Origin: Pelagibius sp964472095
GTDB lineage: Bacteria; Pseudomonadota; Alphaproteobacteria; Kiloniellales; Kiloniellaceae
DNA length: 64,000 bases
Direction: 5' to 3'
Assembly (NCBI GenBank): GCA_964472095.1
Contig: CAYYIV010000023.1
Location: 7,516-71,515 of the forward strand
Shown: positions 39,179-48,854 of the stretch, piece after piece
Position numbering within the stretch: position 1 is the first letter of the stretch
Layout of the letters: each line of letters begins with the position of its first letter
Program-made: the position numbers and the translations under genes
The notes under the pieces: model-generated
The model's input: only the letters and a program-made list of their open reading frames with translations
Database searches by the model: none
What the model was told of the DNA's origin: nothing

Positions 39179-39921
39179 GTCCGACGACGACCCGCGGCCC
39201 CACCACCGCCATGGTGCTCGCGGCGGGCCTCGGCCAGCGCATGCGGCCGATCACCGACAAGTTGCCGAAACCGCTGGTGCCGCTGCGCGGCGAGGCGATG
39301 CTCGACACCATCCTCGACCGCCTGGCGGCGCACGGCATCGCCAAGGTGGTGGTTAACCTGCATTACCTCGGCGAGATGATCGAGGCGCACCTGAAGGACC
39401 GCCGGGAGCCGGCGGTCGTGTTCTCGCCGGAGAGCAAGCTGCTGGAGACCGGCGGCGGCGTGAAAAACGCGCTGCCACTGCTTGGCGTGGAACCCTTCTT
39501 CGTACTGAACGGCGACGTCTGCTGGCTCGACGGGCTGACCCCAGCGCTGGAGCGCCTCGCCGCAGCCTGGAACGAGGAGGAGATGGACGCGCTGCTGCTG
39601 CTGCATCCGACCTGCAGCGCCTTCGGCTACGAGGGCATCGGCGACTACCTGATGGATCCGGTCGGGCGGCTGTGCCGCCGCCAGGAACGCCAGATCGCCC
39701 CCTTCATCTATGCCGGCATCCAGATCCTGCACCCGCGTCTCTTCGAAGGCGCACCGGAGGGCTCCTTCTCTCTCAACCGGCTCTACGACAAGGCGCAGGA
39801 GGCCGAGCGCCTCTGGGGTCTGCGCCACGACGGCGAGTGGTATCACGTCGGCACGCCCGCCGAGCTGCGCGCGGTGGAAGACGCCCTGCATCACCTTGCA
39901 GAGTTCTCGGGCCAGAAATAG
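39175..39921 (+). CDS. murU: MurU-like nucleotidyltransferase
   Basis: The 248-residue enzyme has the sugar-nucleotidyltransferase signature AMVLAAGLGQRMRPITDKLPKPL, then ETGGGVKNALPLLG, FFVLNGDVCW (metal aspartate) and WYHVGTPAELRAVE at the end. In this order after AmgK it should convert MurNAc-1-phosphate and UTP to UDP-MurNAc. Its start overlaps amgK by 4 bp, and addB follows after 3 bp, so all are in one operon from tsaE onward. Confidence 0.88.
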   Translation: MSPTTTRGPTTAMVLAAGLGQRMRPITDKLPKPLVPLRGEAMLDTILDRLAAHGIAKVVVNLHYLGEMIEAHLKDRREPAVVFSPESKLLETGGGVKNALPLLGVEPFFVLNGDVCWLDGLTPALERLAAAWNEEEMDALLLLHPTCSAFGYEGIGDYLMDPVGRLCRRQERQIAPFIYAGIQILHPRLFEGAPEGSFSLNRLYDKAQEAERLWGLRHDGEWYHVGTPAELRAVEDALHHLAEFSGQK

Positions 39922-39924
39922 CGC

Positions 39925-42924
39925 ATGGCGAGCACCCCGGCCGTTTTCACGATTCCCGCCGGACAGTCCTTCGTCGATGCTCTGGCCGCGGGCCTGCTGC
40001 GGCGCTACGGCGAGAGCCCGGACAGCCTCGCCGCCGCCACGGTGCTGCTGCCGACGCGGCGCGCCTGTCGCGCGCTGCAGGCCGCCTTCCTGCGTGCTTC
40101 CGGCGGTGCGCCGCTGCTGCTGCCGCGCCTGTTGCCCCTCGGCGACCTTGATCCCGACGAACTGCTCTTCGAGGCGCCGGCGGTGGCAGCCGCCGGCGAG
40201 GCCGGCCTGCCGCCGGCGATCTCCGCCGTGCAGCGCCAGTTGCTGCTCGCCTCCTGCATCCTCGGTCACAGTCGCGCCCTCGCCGCCGAGTTCGGCAGTG
40301 CGGTGACTAGCGAGGACCAAGCCATCCGCCTCGCCGCCGAGCTGGCGCGCCTGCTCGACCAGGTGGAGACCGAGGGCCTCGACTTCGCCGCGCTCGACGG
40401 CCTGGTGCCGGAGGACTATGCCGAGCACTGGCAGATCACCCTGGAGTTCCTGCGCATCGTCACCGAGGCCTGGCCGCGCATTCTGCAGGACCTCGGCTGC
40501 ATCGGCCCGGCCGAGCGCCGCCGCCGGCTGGCCGAGCTGCAGAGCGCCGCCTGGCGTGCGAGGCCGCCGGCCGTGCCGGTGATCGCCGCCGGCTCGACCG
40601 GCTCGATCCCCGCCACCGCCGAGCTGCTGCGCACCATCGCCGGCCTGCCTCAGGGCGGCGTCGTGCTGCCCGGCCTCGACCTCGAGAGCGACGCGGAAGT
40701 CTGGCGGGAAATCCGCGACGACCACGGCCATCCGCAGCACGGCATGGCGCAGCTGCTCGACCGCCTGGGCCTCGCGCGCGAAGCGGTCCGCCTCTGGGCG
40801 GAGACGGACACTCCTCAGGTGGCGTCCGGGCGCGCCCGCTTTGCCAACCTGGCCCTGCGCCCGGCCGGCGGCACCGCGCGCTGGCACGAGGCCGCGCATG
40901 AAAAGGCGCGCGACGACTTCGATGCCGCCCTCGACGGCGTGCAGCGGATCGACTGCGCAGACCCCGGCGAGGAGGCGCTGGTCATCGCCCTGCTGTTGCG
41001 TCGCCAGGCCGAGCGGCCCGGCGCCACCGCGGCCCTGGTGACGCCAGACCGCGACCTCGCCCGCCGCGTCGCCACCAACCTGCAGCGCTGGTCCATCGAG
41101 GTGGACGACTCCGCCGGGCGCAGCCTTGCCGCCACGCCGCCCTGCGTTTTCCTGCGCCTGACCGCCGAGATGGCGGCGGAGCGCTTTGCGCCGGTCGCGC
41201 TGTTGGCCGCGCTCAAACACCCCTTGGCGGCCGGCGGCGAGTCGCCGGCAGCCTTTCGCCGCAAGGTGCGCGCGCTGGAACTTGCGGTGCTGCGCGGGGC
41301 CCGCCCGGCGCCCGGACTGGAAGGCCTGCGCAAGGCCTTGGAGGAGAGCCGTGCGGCGGAAGCGCTGTTGCCCTGGTTCGACCGCCTGGCCGAGGCTCTC
41401 GCGCCCTTCGCCGCGGCGCTCGGTGGCGCTGCCGCGCACCTCTGTGACCTGGTCGACGCCCACCTCGCCGCGACCGAGGCGCTGGCCGCCACCGATACGC
41501 AGAGCGGCGCTGAGCGCCTGTGGGCCGGCGAGGCGGGCGAGGCGGCTGCCGCCTTCGCCAGCGAGCTGCGCGAGGCGGGGCTGGCGACGCCAGTCTCGCG
41601 CGGCCTGCACTACCCGGCTGCGCTGGCGGCCCTGATGGCCGGACGGGCGGTGCGTCCGCGCTACGGCCTGCACCCGCGCGTCGCCATCCTCGGCCCGCTG
41701 GAGGCAAGGCTGCAGCATGCCGACCTGCTGATCCTCGGTGGCCTCAACGAGGGCAGCTGGCCGGCGGAGGTTGACCCCGGCCCCTGGCTCAGCCGGCCGA
41801 TGCAGTCGGCTTTCGGCCTGCCGCTGCCGGAGCGCCGCATCGGCCTCGCCGCCCACGACTTCTTCCAGGCCTTCTGCGCGCCGCGGGTTTGCCTCACGCG
41901 CGCGCAGCGCGTCGAGGGGGCGCCCACGGTGCCGGCGCGCTGGCTCCGGCGCATCGACGCCCTGCGCCAGGGCCTGGGCCTGACCGCCGACCTCCACCGT
42001 GAAGAGCGGCAGCTGAAAGCCTGGGCCGCGGCCCTCGACCAGCCGCCGAAGACCCTGCGCCTCGAGCCGCCGCTGCCCTGCCCACCGGTCTCGGCACGCC
42101 CGCGCGAGCTCTCTGTGACGCGCATCGAGACCTGGATGGGCGATCCCTATGCGCTCTACGCCCGCGAGATCCTGCGCCTGAAGGCGCTCGATCCGCTCGA
42201 CGCCGATCCCGGCGCGGCGGAGCGCGGCACCCTGGTGCACGCGGCGCTGGAGCAATTCTTGAGGATGCATCCCAAGGCGCTGCCGGCAACGGCGCTCGAC
42301 GACCTCATCGGGATCGGTGCCGAGGTGTTCCATCCGATCCGCACCAAGCCTGGCGTCTTCGCCTTCTGGTGGCCGCGCTTCCTTCGCGTCGCCCACTGGT
42401 TCTTCGCCGAAGAGCAGGCGCGCCGCGCCGGGATTGCCGAGAGCTTCGTGGAGATCAAGGGCGCGCTGGATTTCGACGCACCCGGCGGCCCCTTCCGCCT
42501 GACCGCCAAGGCCGACCGCATCGACCGCCACGTCGACGGCAGCCTGGAGATCATCGACTACAAGACCGGCGCGCCGCCGGAGAAGAAAAAGGTCGACCAG
42601 GGCTTCGCGCCACAGCTGCCCCTGGAGGCTGCCATCGCCGCGGCCGGCGGCTTTGCCGGCCTGCCGCATGCGCCGGTGGGCGCACTCACCTACTGGCGCC
42701 TCTCCGGCGGCACGCCGCCCGGCGAGACCCGGGCCGCCAGTCAGGGTGATCCGGCCCAGCTGGCCGAGGAAGCTTTGACCGGACTCCAGCGTCTCGTCGC
42801 CGCCTTCGACGATCCGACGACGCCCTATGCCTGCCAGCCGCGTCCGGAGCGGGCGCCGCGCTTCGGCGACTACGATCATCTCTCGCGCATTGCCGAGTGG
42901 TCGGTCGGGACCGACACGCCATGA
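39925..42924 (+). CDS. addB: AddB, double-strand break repair subunit
   Basis: The 999-residue protein starts VFTIPAGQSFVDALAAGLLRR, the alpha-type AddB opening without a canonical Walker A. It carries an inactive helicase-like body and a C-terminal RecB-family nuclease with ERGTLVHAALEQF, then D-x-D/E and IIDYKTGAPPEKKK (D-Y-K). With AddA it forms the exonuclease-helicase that resects breaks and loads RecA. AddA begins 10 bp after its stop. Confidence 0.94.
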   Translation: MASTPAVFTIPAGQSFVDALAAGLLRRYGESPDSLAAATVLLPTRRACRALQAAFLRASGGAPLLLPRLLPLGDLDPDELLFEAPAVAAAGEAGLPPAISAVQRQLLLASCILGHSRALAAEFGSAVTSEDQAIRLAAELARLLDQVETEGLDFAALDGLVPEDYAEHWQITLEFLRIVTEAWPRILQDLGCIGPAERRRRLAELQSAAWRARPPAVPVIAAGSTGSIPATAELLRTIAGLPQGGVVLPGLDLESDAEVWREIRDDHGHPQHGMAQLLDRLGLAREAVRLWAETDTPQVASGRARFANLALRPAGGTARWHEAAHEKARDDFDAALDGVQRIDCADPGEEALVIALLLRRQAERPGATAALVTPDRDLARRVATNLQRWSIEVDDSAGRSLAATPPCVFLRLTAEMAAERFAPVALLAALKHPLAAGGESPAAFRRKVRALELAVLRGARPAPGLEGLRKALEESRAAEALLPWFDRLAEALAPFAAALGGAAAHLCDLVDAHLAATEALAATDTQSGAERLWAGEAGEAAAAFASELREAGLATPVSRGLHYPAALAALMAGRAVRPRYGLHPRVAILGPLEARLQHADLLILGGLNEGSWPAEVDPGPWLSRPMQSAFGLPLPERRIGLAAHDFFQAFCAPRVCLTRAQRVEGAPTVPARWLRRIDALRQGLGLTADLHREERQLKAWAAALDQPPKTLRLEPPLPCPPVSARPRELSVTRIETWMGDPYALYAREILRLKALDPLDADPGAAERGTLVHAALEQFLRMHPKALPATALDDLIGIGAEVFHPIRTKPGVFAFWWPRFLRVAHWFFAEEQARRAGIAESFVEIKGALDFDAPGGPFRLTAKADRIDRHVDGSLEIIDYKTGAPPEKKKVDQGFAPQLPLEAAIAAAGGFAGLPHAPVGALTYWRLSGGTPPGETRAASQGDPAQLAEEALTGLQRLVAAFDDPTTPYACQPRPERAPRFGDYDHLSRIAEWSVGTDTP

Positions 42925-42934
42925 GGGACCGGCC

Positions 42935-45900
42935 GTGACGACGCTGGCAGAAAGAATCATCGCCGAGGCGACGGCGGCACAGCGCCAGGCGGCCGACCCG
43001 GCGGCCTCGGTCTGGGTCTCTGCCTCCGCCGGCAGTGGCAAGACGAAGGTGCTGGTCGACCGTGTGCTGAGCCTGCTGCTGCGCGGCAGCGCGCCGGCGA
43101 AGATCCTCTGCCTCACCTTCACCAAGGCGGCGGCGGCGGAGATGGCCAACCGCCTTTCCGCCCAGCTCGCCGGCTGGGTCACCGCCGACGAAGCCACGCT
43201 GTGCGCCAGCCTGGAAGACCTGCTCGGTGCGCCGGTGGAAGCGGCGCTGCTGCCGCGTGCGCGCTCTCTCTTCGCCCGTGTGCTCGACACCCCCGGCGGT
43301 ATCAAGATCCAGACCATCCACGCCTTCTGCCAGGCGCTGCTCGGCCGCTTCCCGCTGGAGGCCGGTGTGGCACCGAATGCCAAGGTGCTCGACGAACACG
43401 AGGCGGCAGACCTGCTGGAGACCGCCAGGGTAGAGGTACTGGGCGAGGCGCTGGAGGCTCAGGGTCGCCTCTCCGAAGCGATCGCGGTGCTGACGGCGCA
43501 CCTGCAGGAGGACCGCTTCACCGCGGTAATGCAGCAGCTGATCCACGAGCGCGGCCGCCTCGCCGAGCTGAAGGCCGCGCGCGGCAACGTCGACCGCCTG
43601 GTGGTCGAGGTCTGCGCATTGCTCAGGGTCGCTCCCGACGAGACGGTGGCGGACCTCATCGCTGCGGCCTGTGCCGAAGGCGCTTTCGATCGTGCCGGAC
43701 TGAGCCTGGCCATGGAAGCCTGGGCCAAGGGCTCCGGGACCGAACAGAAGAAGGCAGCGCAGCTTGCTCACTGGCTGGCGGCCGATGACGGGCGCCGCGC
43801 CGCGGGTTTCGACGACTACTGCGCCGTGTTCCTCACCCAGGGAGGCCAGCCGCGCAAGAATCCGCTGACCAAGAAAGTCGCCGAAGCTTTCCCCGCTGCA
43901 CTGCAGGCTCTGCAGGACGAGGCGGAGCGCCTGATGGCGGCCTGCGAGCGGCGCAAAGCGCTCACCGTGGCGCGGGCGACGCAGGCGCTCCTCATCCTCG
44001 GCGACGCCATCCTTGCCGCCTACCAGCGCCACAAGGAAGCACGGGTGCTGCTCGACTACGACGATCTCATCCACTTCTCCGCGCGTCTCCTGGCGCGCCA
44101 GGGCGGTGTCTCCTGGGTTCTGTTCAAGCTCGACGGCGGCCTCGACCACCTGCTGGTCGACGAGGCGCAAGACACCAGCCCGGAGCAGTGGCGCATCGTC
44201 GAGCAGCTGACCGGCGACTTCTTTGCCGGTCTGGGCGCTCATGAGGACCGCGCGGAGGCTGTTCGCACGGTCTTCGCCGTCGGCGACCCCAAGCAGTCGA
44301 TCTATTCCTTCCAGGGCGCCGACCCAGCCGCATTCCAGAGCATGCGCGATCTCTTCCGCGAAAGGGCGCAGATTGCGCAGCACCGCTGGCGCCCGGTCTC
44401 CCTGGCGGTCTCGTTCCGCTCGACCGAGGCGGTGCTGGCGACCGTCGATGCGGTCTTTGCTGCGGCAGCGGCGCAGGACGGCGTCCTGTTCGGCGAGGCG
44501 GAGATCCGTCATCGGGCCAAGCGCGCCGGCGAGGCCGGGCTCATCGAGCTCTGGCCGCCGGCGCCGCCGGCGGAAATGGGGCCAGAGGAGCCCTGGGCCC
44601 TGCCGCTGCCCGGCCGCAGCGACAGTGCCGCTCCGCTGCGCCTCGCCCGCCTGGTGGCCAGACGTATCTGCTACTGGACAGTCAGCCCCGAGGGCGCCGA
44701 CGATCCGGCCTGCTGGCTGGCGGCGCGCGGCCGGCGCATGCGTCCCGGCGATGTCATGGTTTTGGTGCGCCGGCGCAACGCCTTCCTCACCGAACTGGTG
44801 CGCGAATTGAAGACCCAGGGCGTGCCGGTCGCGGGTGTCGACCGCATGAACCTCACCGAGCAGCTGGCGGTTAGGGATCTCATGGCGCTGGGCCGCGTGC
44901 TGCTGCTGCCGGAGGACGACCTCAGCCTCGCCTGCGTGCTGAAGGGCCCGCTCATCGGCCTCGACGAGGACCAACTCTTCGCCCTGGCCTTCGAGCGCGG
45001 CCGCCGCAGCCTCTGGCTGCGCCTCGGCGAGAAGGCGAAGGACGATCCCGCCTTCGCGGCGGCGCGAAGCTTCCTGGAAGCGCTCGCCGCGCGGGCCGAC
45101 TACGTAGCGCCCTTCGAGCTCTACTCCGCCCTGCTCGGTGCCGGGCGCGGGCGCGAGAAGCTGCTGGCGCGCCTCGGCCCCGACGCTGCCGATCCGCTGG
45201 ACGAGTTCCTCTCCCTCGCCCTTGCCTACGAGCGCGAGAACGCGCCCTCGCTCGAAGGCTTCCTGCACTGGCTTTCCGCCGGCGAACTCGAGATCAAGCG
45301 CGACCTGGAGCAGGAGCACGGCGCGGTGCGCCTGATGACGGTGCACGGCTCCAAGGGGCTGGAAGCGCCGGTGGTCATCCTGCCGGATACCCTGCAGCTG
45401 CCCAACGCGCCCGACGGCCTGCTGTGGGTGGACGATGGCAAGGACGCGCGGCCGCTGGCGGTGTGGCCGGTGAAAAGCGACTACGACCTGCCGCTGCTGG
45501 GCGCCGCCCGCGCGGCCCGCCGGCTGGCGCAGGAGCAGGAGTACCGCCGCCTGCTCTACGTGGCGCTGACCCGCGCGGAGGACCGACTCTATCTCTGCGG
45601 CTGGCAGACCAAGCGCTCGGCCCCCGCCGGCAACTGGTATGAGTTGGTTGAAGCCGCGTTGTCACGCCTCGCCGAGGGCGGTGAGGCCGAGGCGGTCGAC
45701 TTCGATTTCACCAGAGAGATTGGCGCCGACGGCTGGGCCGGGCCGGGCTGGCGCCTGCAGCGGCCCCAAAGCGTACCGCTGGCGCTGCCGGTGGCGGCGG
45801 AGTCGCCGCAGCCCATCCCGGTCGGAGTCGGGACCGCGGCGCTGCCGGACTGGGCGCGGCACGCGGCCCCGGCGGAGCCGGCGCCGCCGCAACCCCTGGC

Positions 45901-46468
45901 GCCGTCGCGACCGGCAGAGGCCGAGCCGCCGTCGCGCTCGCCCCTCGGACCCGATTCGGGCCTGCGCTTCCGCCGCGGCCTGCTGATCCACCGTCTGCTG
46001 CAGTCGCTGCCGGAGCTACCCCCGGAGGCGCGCTTCGCCGCCGGCCAAGCCTTCCTGGCCAGTCCGCTGCACGATCTCGCGCCGGAGCAGCAGGAAGAAA
46101 TTCTCGACGAGGTGCTGAGGGTGCTCGCAGCGCCGGAGTTGGCGCCGCTTTTCGGCGCCGGCAGCCGCGCCGAGGTGCCCCTGGCGGGCCTCGTCGAGGC
46201 GGCTTCTGGGCCGCGGGTCATCGTCGGCCAGGTGGATCGCCTTCTGGTAGAAAGCGACACGATCTGGCTCATCGACTACAAGAGCCAGCGGCCGGCGCCA
46301 GCGCGCGCAGAAGACGTGCCAGTGCTTTATCTCAGGCAGATGGCGGCCTATCGCGGCCTGCTGGCTCGGATCTATCCCGGGCGGGCGATTCGCAGCTATC
46401 TGCTTTGGACGGATCAACCCCGCCTCATGCAACTCAGCGATGCGCTGCTGGCGGGTCACGCACCTTGA
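42935..46468 (+). CDS. addA: AddA, ATP-dependent helicase/nuclease subunit
   Basis: The 1177-residue protein starts at a GTG at 42935 with AGGGA upstream; a longer in-frame ORF lies inside addB. UvrD-type helicase motifs are present: Walker A SASAGSGKTKVLVDRVL, LLVDEAQDTSPEQW (motif II), VGDPKQSIYSFQGAD (III), LMTVHGSKGLEAPVVILPD (V) and LLYVALTRAEDRLYLCG (VI). The C-terminus is a RecB nuclease with VGQVDRLLVESDTIWLIDYKS. It pairs with AddB in break repair. No Chi recognition details can be read. Confidence 0.95.
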   Translation: MTTLAERIIAEATAAQRQAADPAASVWVSASAGSGKTKVLVDRVLSLLLRGSAPAKILCLTFTKAAAAEMANRLSAQLAGWVTADEATLCASLEDLLGAPVEAALLPRARSLFARVLDTPGGIKIQTIHAFCQALLGRFPLEAGVAPNAKVLDEHEAADLLETARVEVLGEALEAQGRLSEAIAVLTAHLQEDRFTAVMQQLIHERGRLAELKAARGNVDRLVVEVCALLRVAPDETVADLIAAACAEGAFDRAGLSLAMEAWAKGSGTEQKKAAQLAHWLAADDGRRAAGFDDYCAVFLTQGGQPRKNPLTKKVAEAFPAALQALQDEAERLMAACERRKALTVARATQALLILGDAILAAYQRHKEARVLLDYDDLIHFSARLLARQGGVSWVLFKLDGGLDHLLVDEAQDTSPEQWRIVEQLTGDFFAGLGAHEDRAEAVRTVFAVGDPKQSIYSFQGADPAAFQSMRDLFRERAQIAQHRWRPVSLAVSFRSTEAVLATVDAVFAAAAAQDGVLFGEAEIRHRAKRAGEAGLIELWPPAPPAEMGPEEPWALPLPGRSDSAAPLRLARLVARRICYWTVSPEGADDPACWLAARGRRMRPGDVMVLVRRRNAFLTELVRELKTQGVPVAGVDRMNLTEQLAVRDLMALGRVLLLPEDDLSLACVLKGPLIGLDEDQLFALAFERGRRSLWLRLGEKAKDDPAFAAARSFLEALAARADYVAPFELYSALLGAGRGREKLLARLGPDAADPLDEFLSLALAYERENAPSLEGFLHWLSAGELEIKRDLEQEHGAVRLMTVHGSKGLEAPVVILPDTLQLPNAPDGLLWVDDGKDARPLAVWPVKSDYDLPLLGAARAARRLAQEQEYRRLLYVALTRAEDRLYLCGWQTKRSAPAGNWYELVEAALSRLAEGGEAEAVDFDFTREIGADGWAGPGWRLQRPQSVPLALPVAAESPQPIPVGVGTAALPDWARHAAPAEPAPPQPLAPSRPAEAEPPSRSPLGPDSGLRFRRGLLIHRLLQSLPELPPEARFAAGQAFLASPLHDLAPEQQEEILDEVLRVLAAPELAPLFGAGSRAEVPLAGLVEAASGPRVIVGQVDRLLVESDTIWLIDYKSQRPAPARAEDVPVLYLRQMAAYRGLLARIYPGRAIRSYLLWTDQPRLMQLSDALLAGHAP

Positions 46469-46565
46469 CGGTTCCACCCGCGGCTCCCTACATTTAGCCC
46501 AACTTCGCAATAGTCCTTGGGGCCAACCCGGCCCCTCGGCAGCATCGTCACAGGGGTATGTTTCC

Positions 46566-46886
46566 ATGAGCACAAGAGCCACCAGCGACGGTACCTTCGA
46601 ACAGGACGTCTTGAAGGCATCCGGTCCTGTCCTTGTCGATTTCTGGGCCGAGTGGTGCGGCCCCTGCAAGATGATCGCTCCGGCGCTGGAAGAGATCGCG
46701 GCGGAGATGGACGGGCGCGTCACCATCGCCAAGATCAACATCGACGACAACCCGCACACGCCCCAAAAATACGGCGTGCGCGGCATTCCCACGCTCATGC
46801 TGTTCAAGGACGGACAGGTCGCCGCCACCAAGGTCGGCGCGGTCGGCAAGGGCCAGCTGATGGAATGGGTTGAATCGGTCGTCTGA
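46566..46886 (+). CDS. trxA: thioredoxin
   Basis: The 106-residue protein has the active site FWAEWCGPCKMIAP and the cis-proline loop RGIPTLMLFKDG. The start MSTRATSDG at 46566 is chosen; the frame extends upstream into addA. It reduces protein disulfides in the cytoplasm. It lies 97 bp after addA and is followed by a strong terminator at 46977. Confidence 0.96.
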   Translation: MSTRATSDGTFEQDVLKASGPVLVDFWAEWCGPCKMIAPALEEIAAEMDGRVTIAKINIDDNPHTPQKYGVRGIPTLMLFKDGQVAATKVGAVGKGQLMEWVESVV

Positions 46887-46976
46887 GTATCTACATGTTT
46901 AAGGGTAACAAGGTAAGTTACCTCCAAATACGGTATTCCTCCTAGAGTACGTTATCCCCCCAAAGTAGAAGTCCCA

Positions 46977-47010
46977 AACCCCGCCGGAGCGATCCGGCGG
47001 GGTTCTTCTT
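46977..47010 (+). terminator. intrinsic terminator after trxA
   Basis: A 12-bp stem (AACCCCGCCGGA / TCCGGCGGGGTT) with a GCGA loop is followed by CTTCTTTG. It ends the long tsaE-addA-trxA transcript. Confidence 0.88.
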
Positions 47011-47130
47011 TGTGTGCGGTCGTTTGAATCCCCTGCCAGCGGATGCCGGTCTTGACAGGCGGGCGGGGAGTGCCGAAGGTCCGCCTTCGCGTTCCGTCAA
47101 TAAAATAACGATCAGGTGAGAAGGCCGACC

Positions 47131-47520
47131 GTGGGGAAAGCAAAGTACGACTGTCTGAAGTGTCCGGGCTATTGCTGCTCCTATCCGAACATCCATGCCA
47201 AACCGGACGACATCAAGCGGCTGGCCGAGCATTTCAAGGTGACCGAAGAGCAGGCAGAGAGGCGCTTCACCAAGAAGGGCTTCAAGGAAGACGGTATGGA
47301 CAAGCGCCCGCGCGTGCTGCGACATCAGGAAGACGAGCACTTCGGCAGCATCTGCACCTTCTTCGATACGGAAAAGCGCCACTGCACCATCTACGAGGCG
47401 CGCCCCGAGATCTGCCGCGACTATCCCGGCCGCAAGCGCTGCGGCTACTATGAATTCCTGCAGTTCGAGCGCGACGCCCAGGAAGATCCCGACTACGTCG
47501 CCATCACCAACAACTACTGA
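47131..47520 (+). CDS. YkgJ-family cysteine cluster protein
   Basis: The 129-residue product is read from a GTG at 47131 with AAGG upstream; a second in-frame GTG at 47116 adds five residues. It has CLKCPGYCCS near the start (a CxxC-x3-CC cluster), then CTFFDTEKRHCTIYEARPEICRDYPG, the metal-binding cluster of the YkgJ/UPF0153 family. The family binds zinc or an Fe-S centre, and its function is poorly known. It is convergent with folC, with 8 bp between the stops. Confidence 0.9.
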   Translation: MGKAKYDCLKCPGYCCSYPNIHAKPDDIKRLAEHFKVTEEQAERRFTKKGFKEDGMDKRPRVLRHQEDEHFGSICTFFDTEKRHCTIYEARPEICRDYPGRKRCGYYEFLQFERDAQEDPDYVAITNNY

Positions 47521-47528
47521 ATCCGGTT

Positions 47529-48854
47529 TCAGCCGTTGTCGCGGAGCACCTGGCCGGCGAGGTAGAGCGAGCCGCAGATGAGGACGCGGCCGGGTTGCTG
47601 TGCCTTGGCGAGGACGGCCTGTAGCGCCTCGGCGACGGAGCCTGCAGGCTCGGCGTCGATGCCCGCCTGCGTCGCATAGCCGGCCGCCGTCTCGGCGGCA
47701 AGGCTCGCCGCTTCGCCGGGAATGCGCACGGCTTTCAGGGCGTGGGCGTGCGGTGCCAACGCCTCGAGATAGCCGGCGGCCACCTTGGTATCGAGCATGC
47801 CGTAGATGAGCTCGAGCGGGCGATCGTGCCAGTCCTTCAGGGTCTCGGCGAGGGCAATGCCGGCGGCCGGATTGTGGCCGCCGTCGAGCCATAGTTCCCA
47901 GCCCGGCGGCAGGGCGTCGGCGAGCGGACCCTTCACCAGGCGCTGCAGGCGTGCCGGCCAGCTCGCGCTCGAAATGCCTGCCGCCGTCGCGGCCCCCGCA
48001 AGGCCGAATTCCGCAAGCTGTGTCGCGCAGGCGGCGGCCAGCGCTGCGTTGGCGACCTGGTGACTGCCGAGCAGTGAAGGCGTCGGCAGGTCGAGAACGC
48101 CGTTTGCATCCTGGTAGCGGAAGCCCGCTGCCGTCGCCGCGAACCGCCAGTCGCGGTCGCAGACGAAGAGCGGTGCGCCGATTTCGGTTGCGTGCCGTTC
48201 CAGCACGGCGAGAGTCGCCGGCTCCTGTGGCCCGACGACGCAGGTGACTCCCGGCTTCATGATGCCGGCCTTTTCGCCGGCGATTGCCTCCAGGGTGGTG
48301 CCGAGGAATTGCTGGTGATCCAGGGCGATCGGTGTGATCGCGGTCAGCCGCGGACGCGCCACCACGTTGGTGGCGTCGAGCCGGCCGCCGAGACCGACCT
48401 CCAGCAGCAGGATATCGGCGGGGTCATCGGCGAAGGCGAGGAAGGCGGCGGCGGTGGTCACCTCGAAGAAGGTGATCGGCTCCGGCCCGTTCACCGCTTC
48501 GCAGCGTTCCAGCAGGGCGATCAGCGCCGCCTCGTCGATGAGGCCGGAGGTCAGGCGGATGCGCTCGTGAAAGCGCACCAGGTGCGGCGAGGTGTAGACC
48601 TGCACGCGTCGGCCGGCGGCCTCCAGCATGGCCCGCAGGAAGGCGAGCAGCGAGCCCTTGCCGTTGGTGCCGGCGACGTGGACCACCGGCGCGAGGCGCT
48701 GCTCGGGATGGCCGAGCAAGGCGAGCAGCCGCTCGATGCGGCCGAGCGAGAGGTCGATGACCTTGGGATGCAGGCGGGTCAGGCGGTCGAGGACCGCATC
48801 GCTGGACTTGCCGCTGGCGGCGGCTGCTGCCGGCGCGTCAACGGCGGGGGGCAT
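47529..48854 (-). CDS. folC: folylpolyglutamate / dihydrofolate synthase
   Basis: The 441-residue Mur-ligase-type enzyme has the P-loop HVAGTNGKGSLLAFL, YTSPHLVRFHERIRL, VGLGGRLDATNVV and ITPIALDHQQFLG motifs. It adds glutamate to dihydropteroate and folates. The ATG at 48854 lies within the end of accD (17-bp overlap), the usual accD-folC pair. An alanine-rich N-terminus precedes the domain. Confidence 0.95.
   Translation of the reverse strand: MPPAVDAPAAAAASGKSSDAVLDRLTRLHPKVIDLSLGRIERLLALLGHPEQRLAPVVHVAGTNGKGSLLAFLRAMLEAAGRRVQVYTSPHLVRFHERIRLTSGLIDEAALIALLERCEAVNGPEPITFFEVTTAAAFLAFADDPADILLLEVGLGGRLDATNVVARPRLTAITPIALDHQQFLGTTLEAIAGEKAGIMKPGVTCVVGPQEPATLAVLERHATEIGAPLFVCDRDWRFAATAAGFRYQDANGVLDLPTPSLLGSHQVANAALAAACATQLAEFGLAGAATAAGISSASWPARLQRLVKGPLADALPPGWELWLDGGHNPAAGIALAETLKDWHDRPLELIYGMLDTKVAAGYLEALAPHAHALKAVRIPGEAASLAAETAAGYATQAGIDAEPAGSVAEALQAVLAKAQQPGRVLICGSLYLAGQVLRDNG

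Noticed and set aside
38941..43383. 1480-residue open frame on the minus strand across amgK-addB
   Set aside because: It is antisense to addB and amgK, whose motifs are clear. The translation is arginine/alanine/glutamine-rich with no domain, a usual shadow in high-GC DNA.
42686..45346. 886-residue minus-strand frame opposite addA
   Set aside because: Shadow of addA without any recognisable motif or ribosome site.
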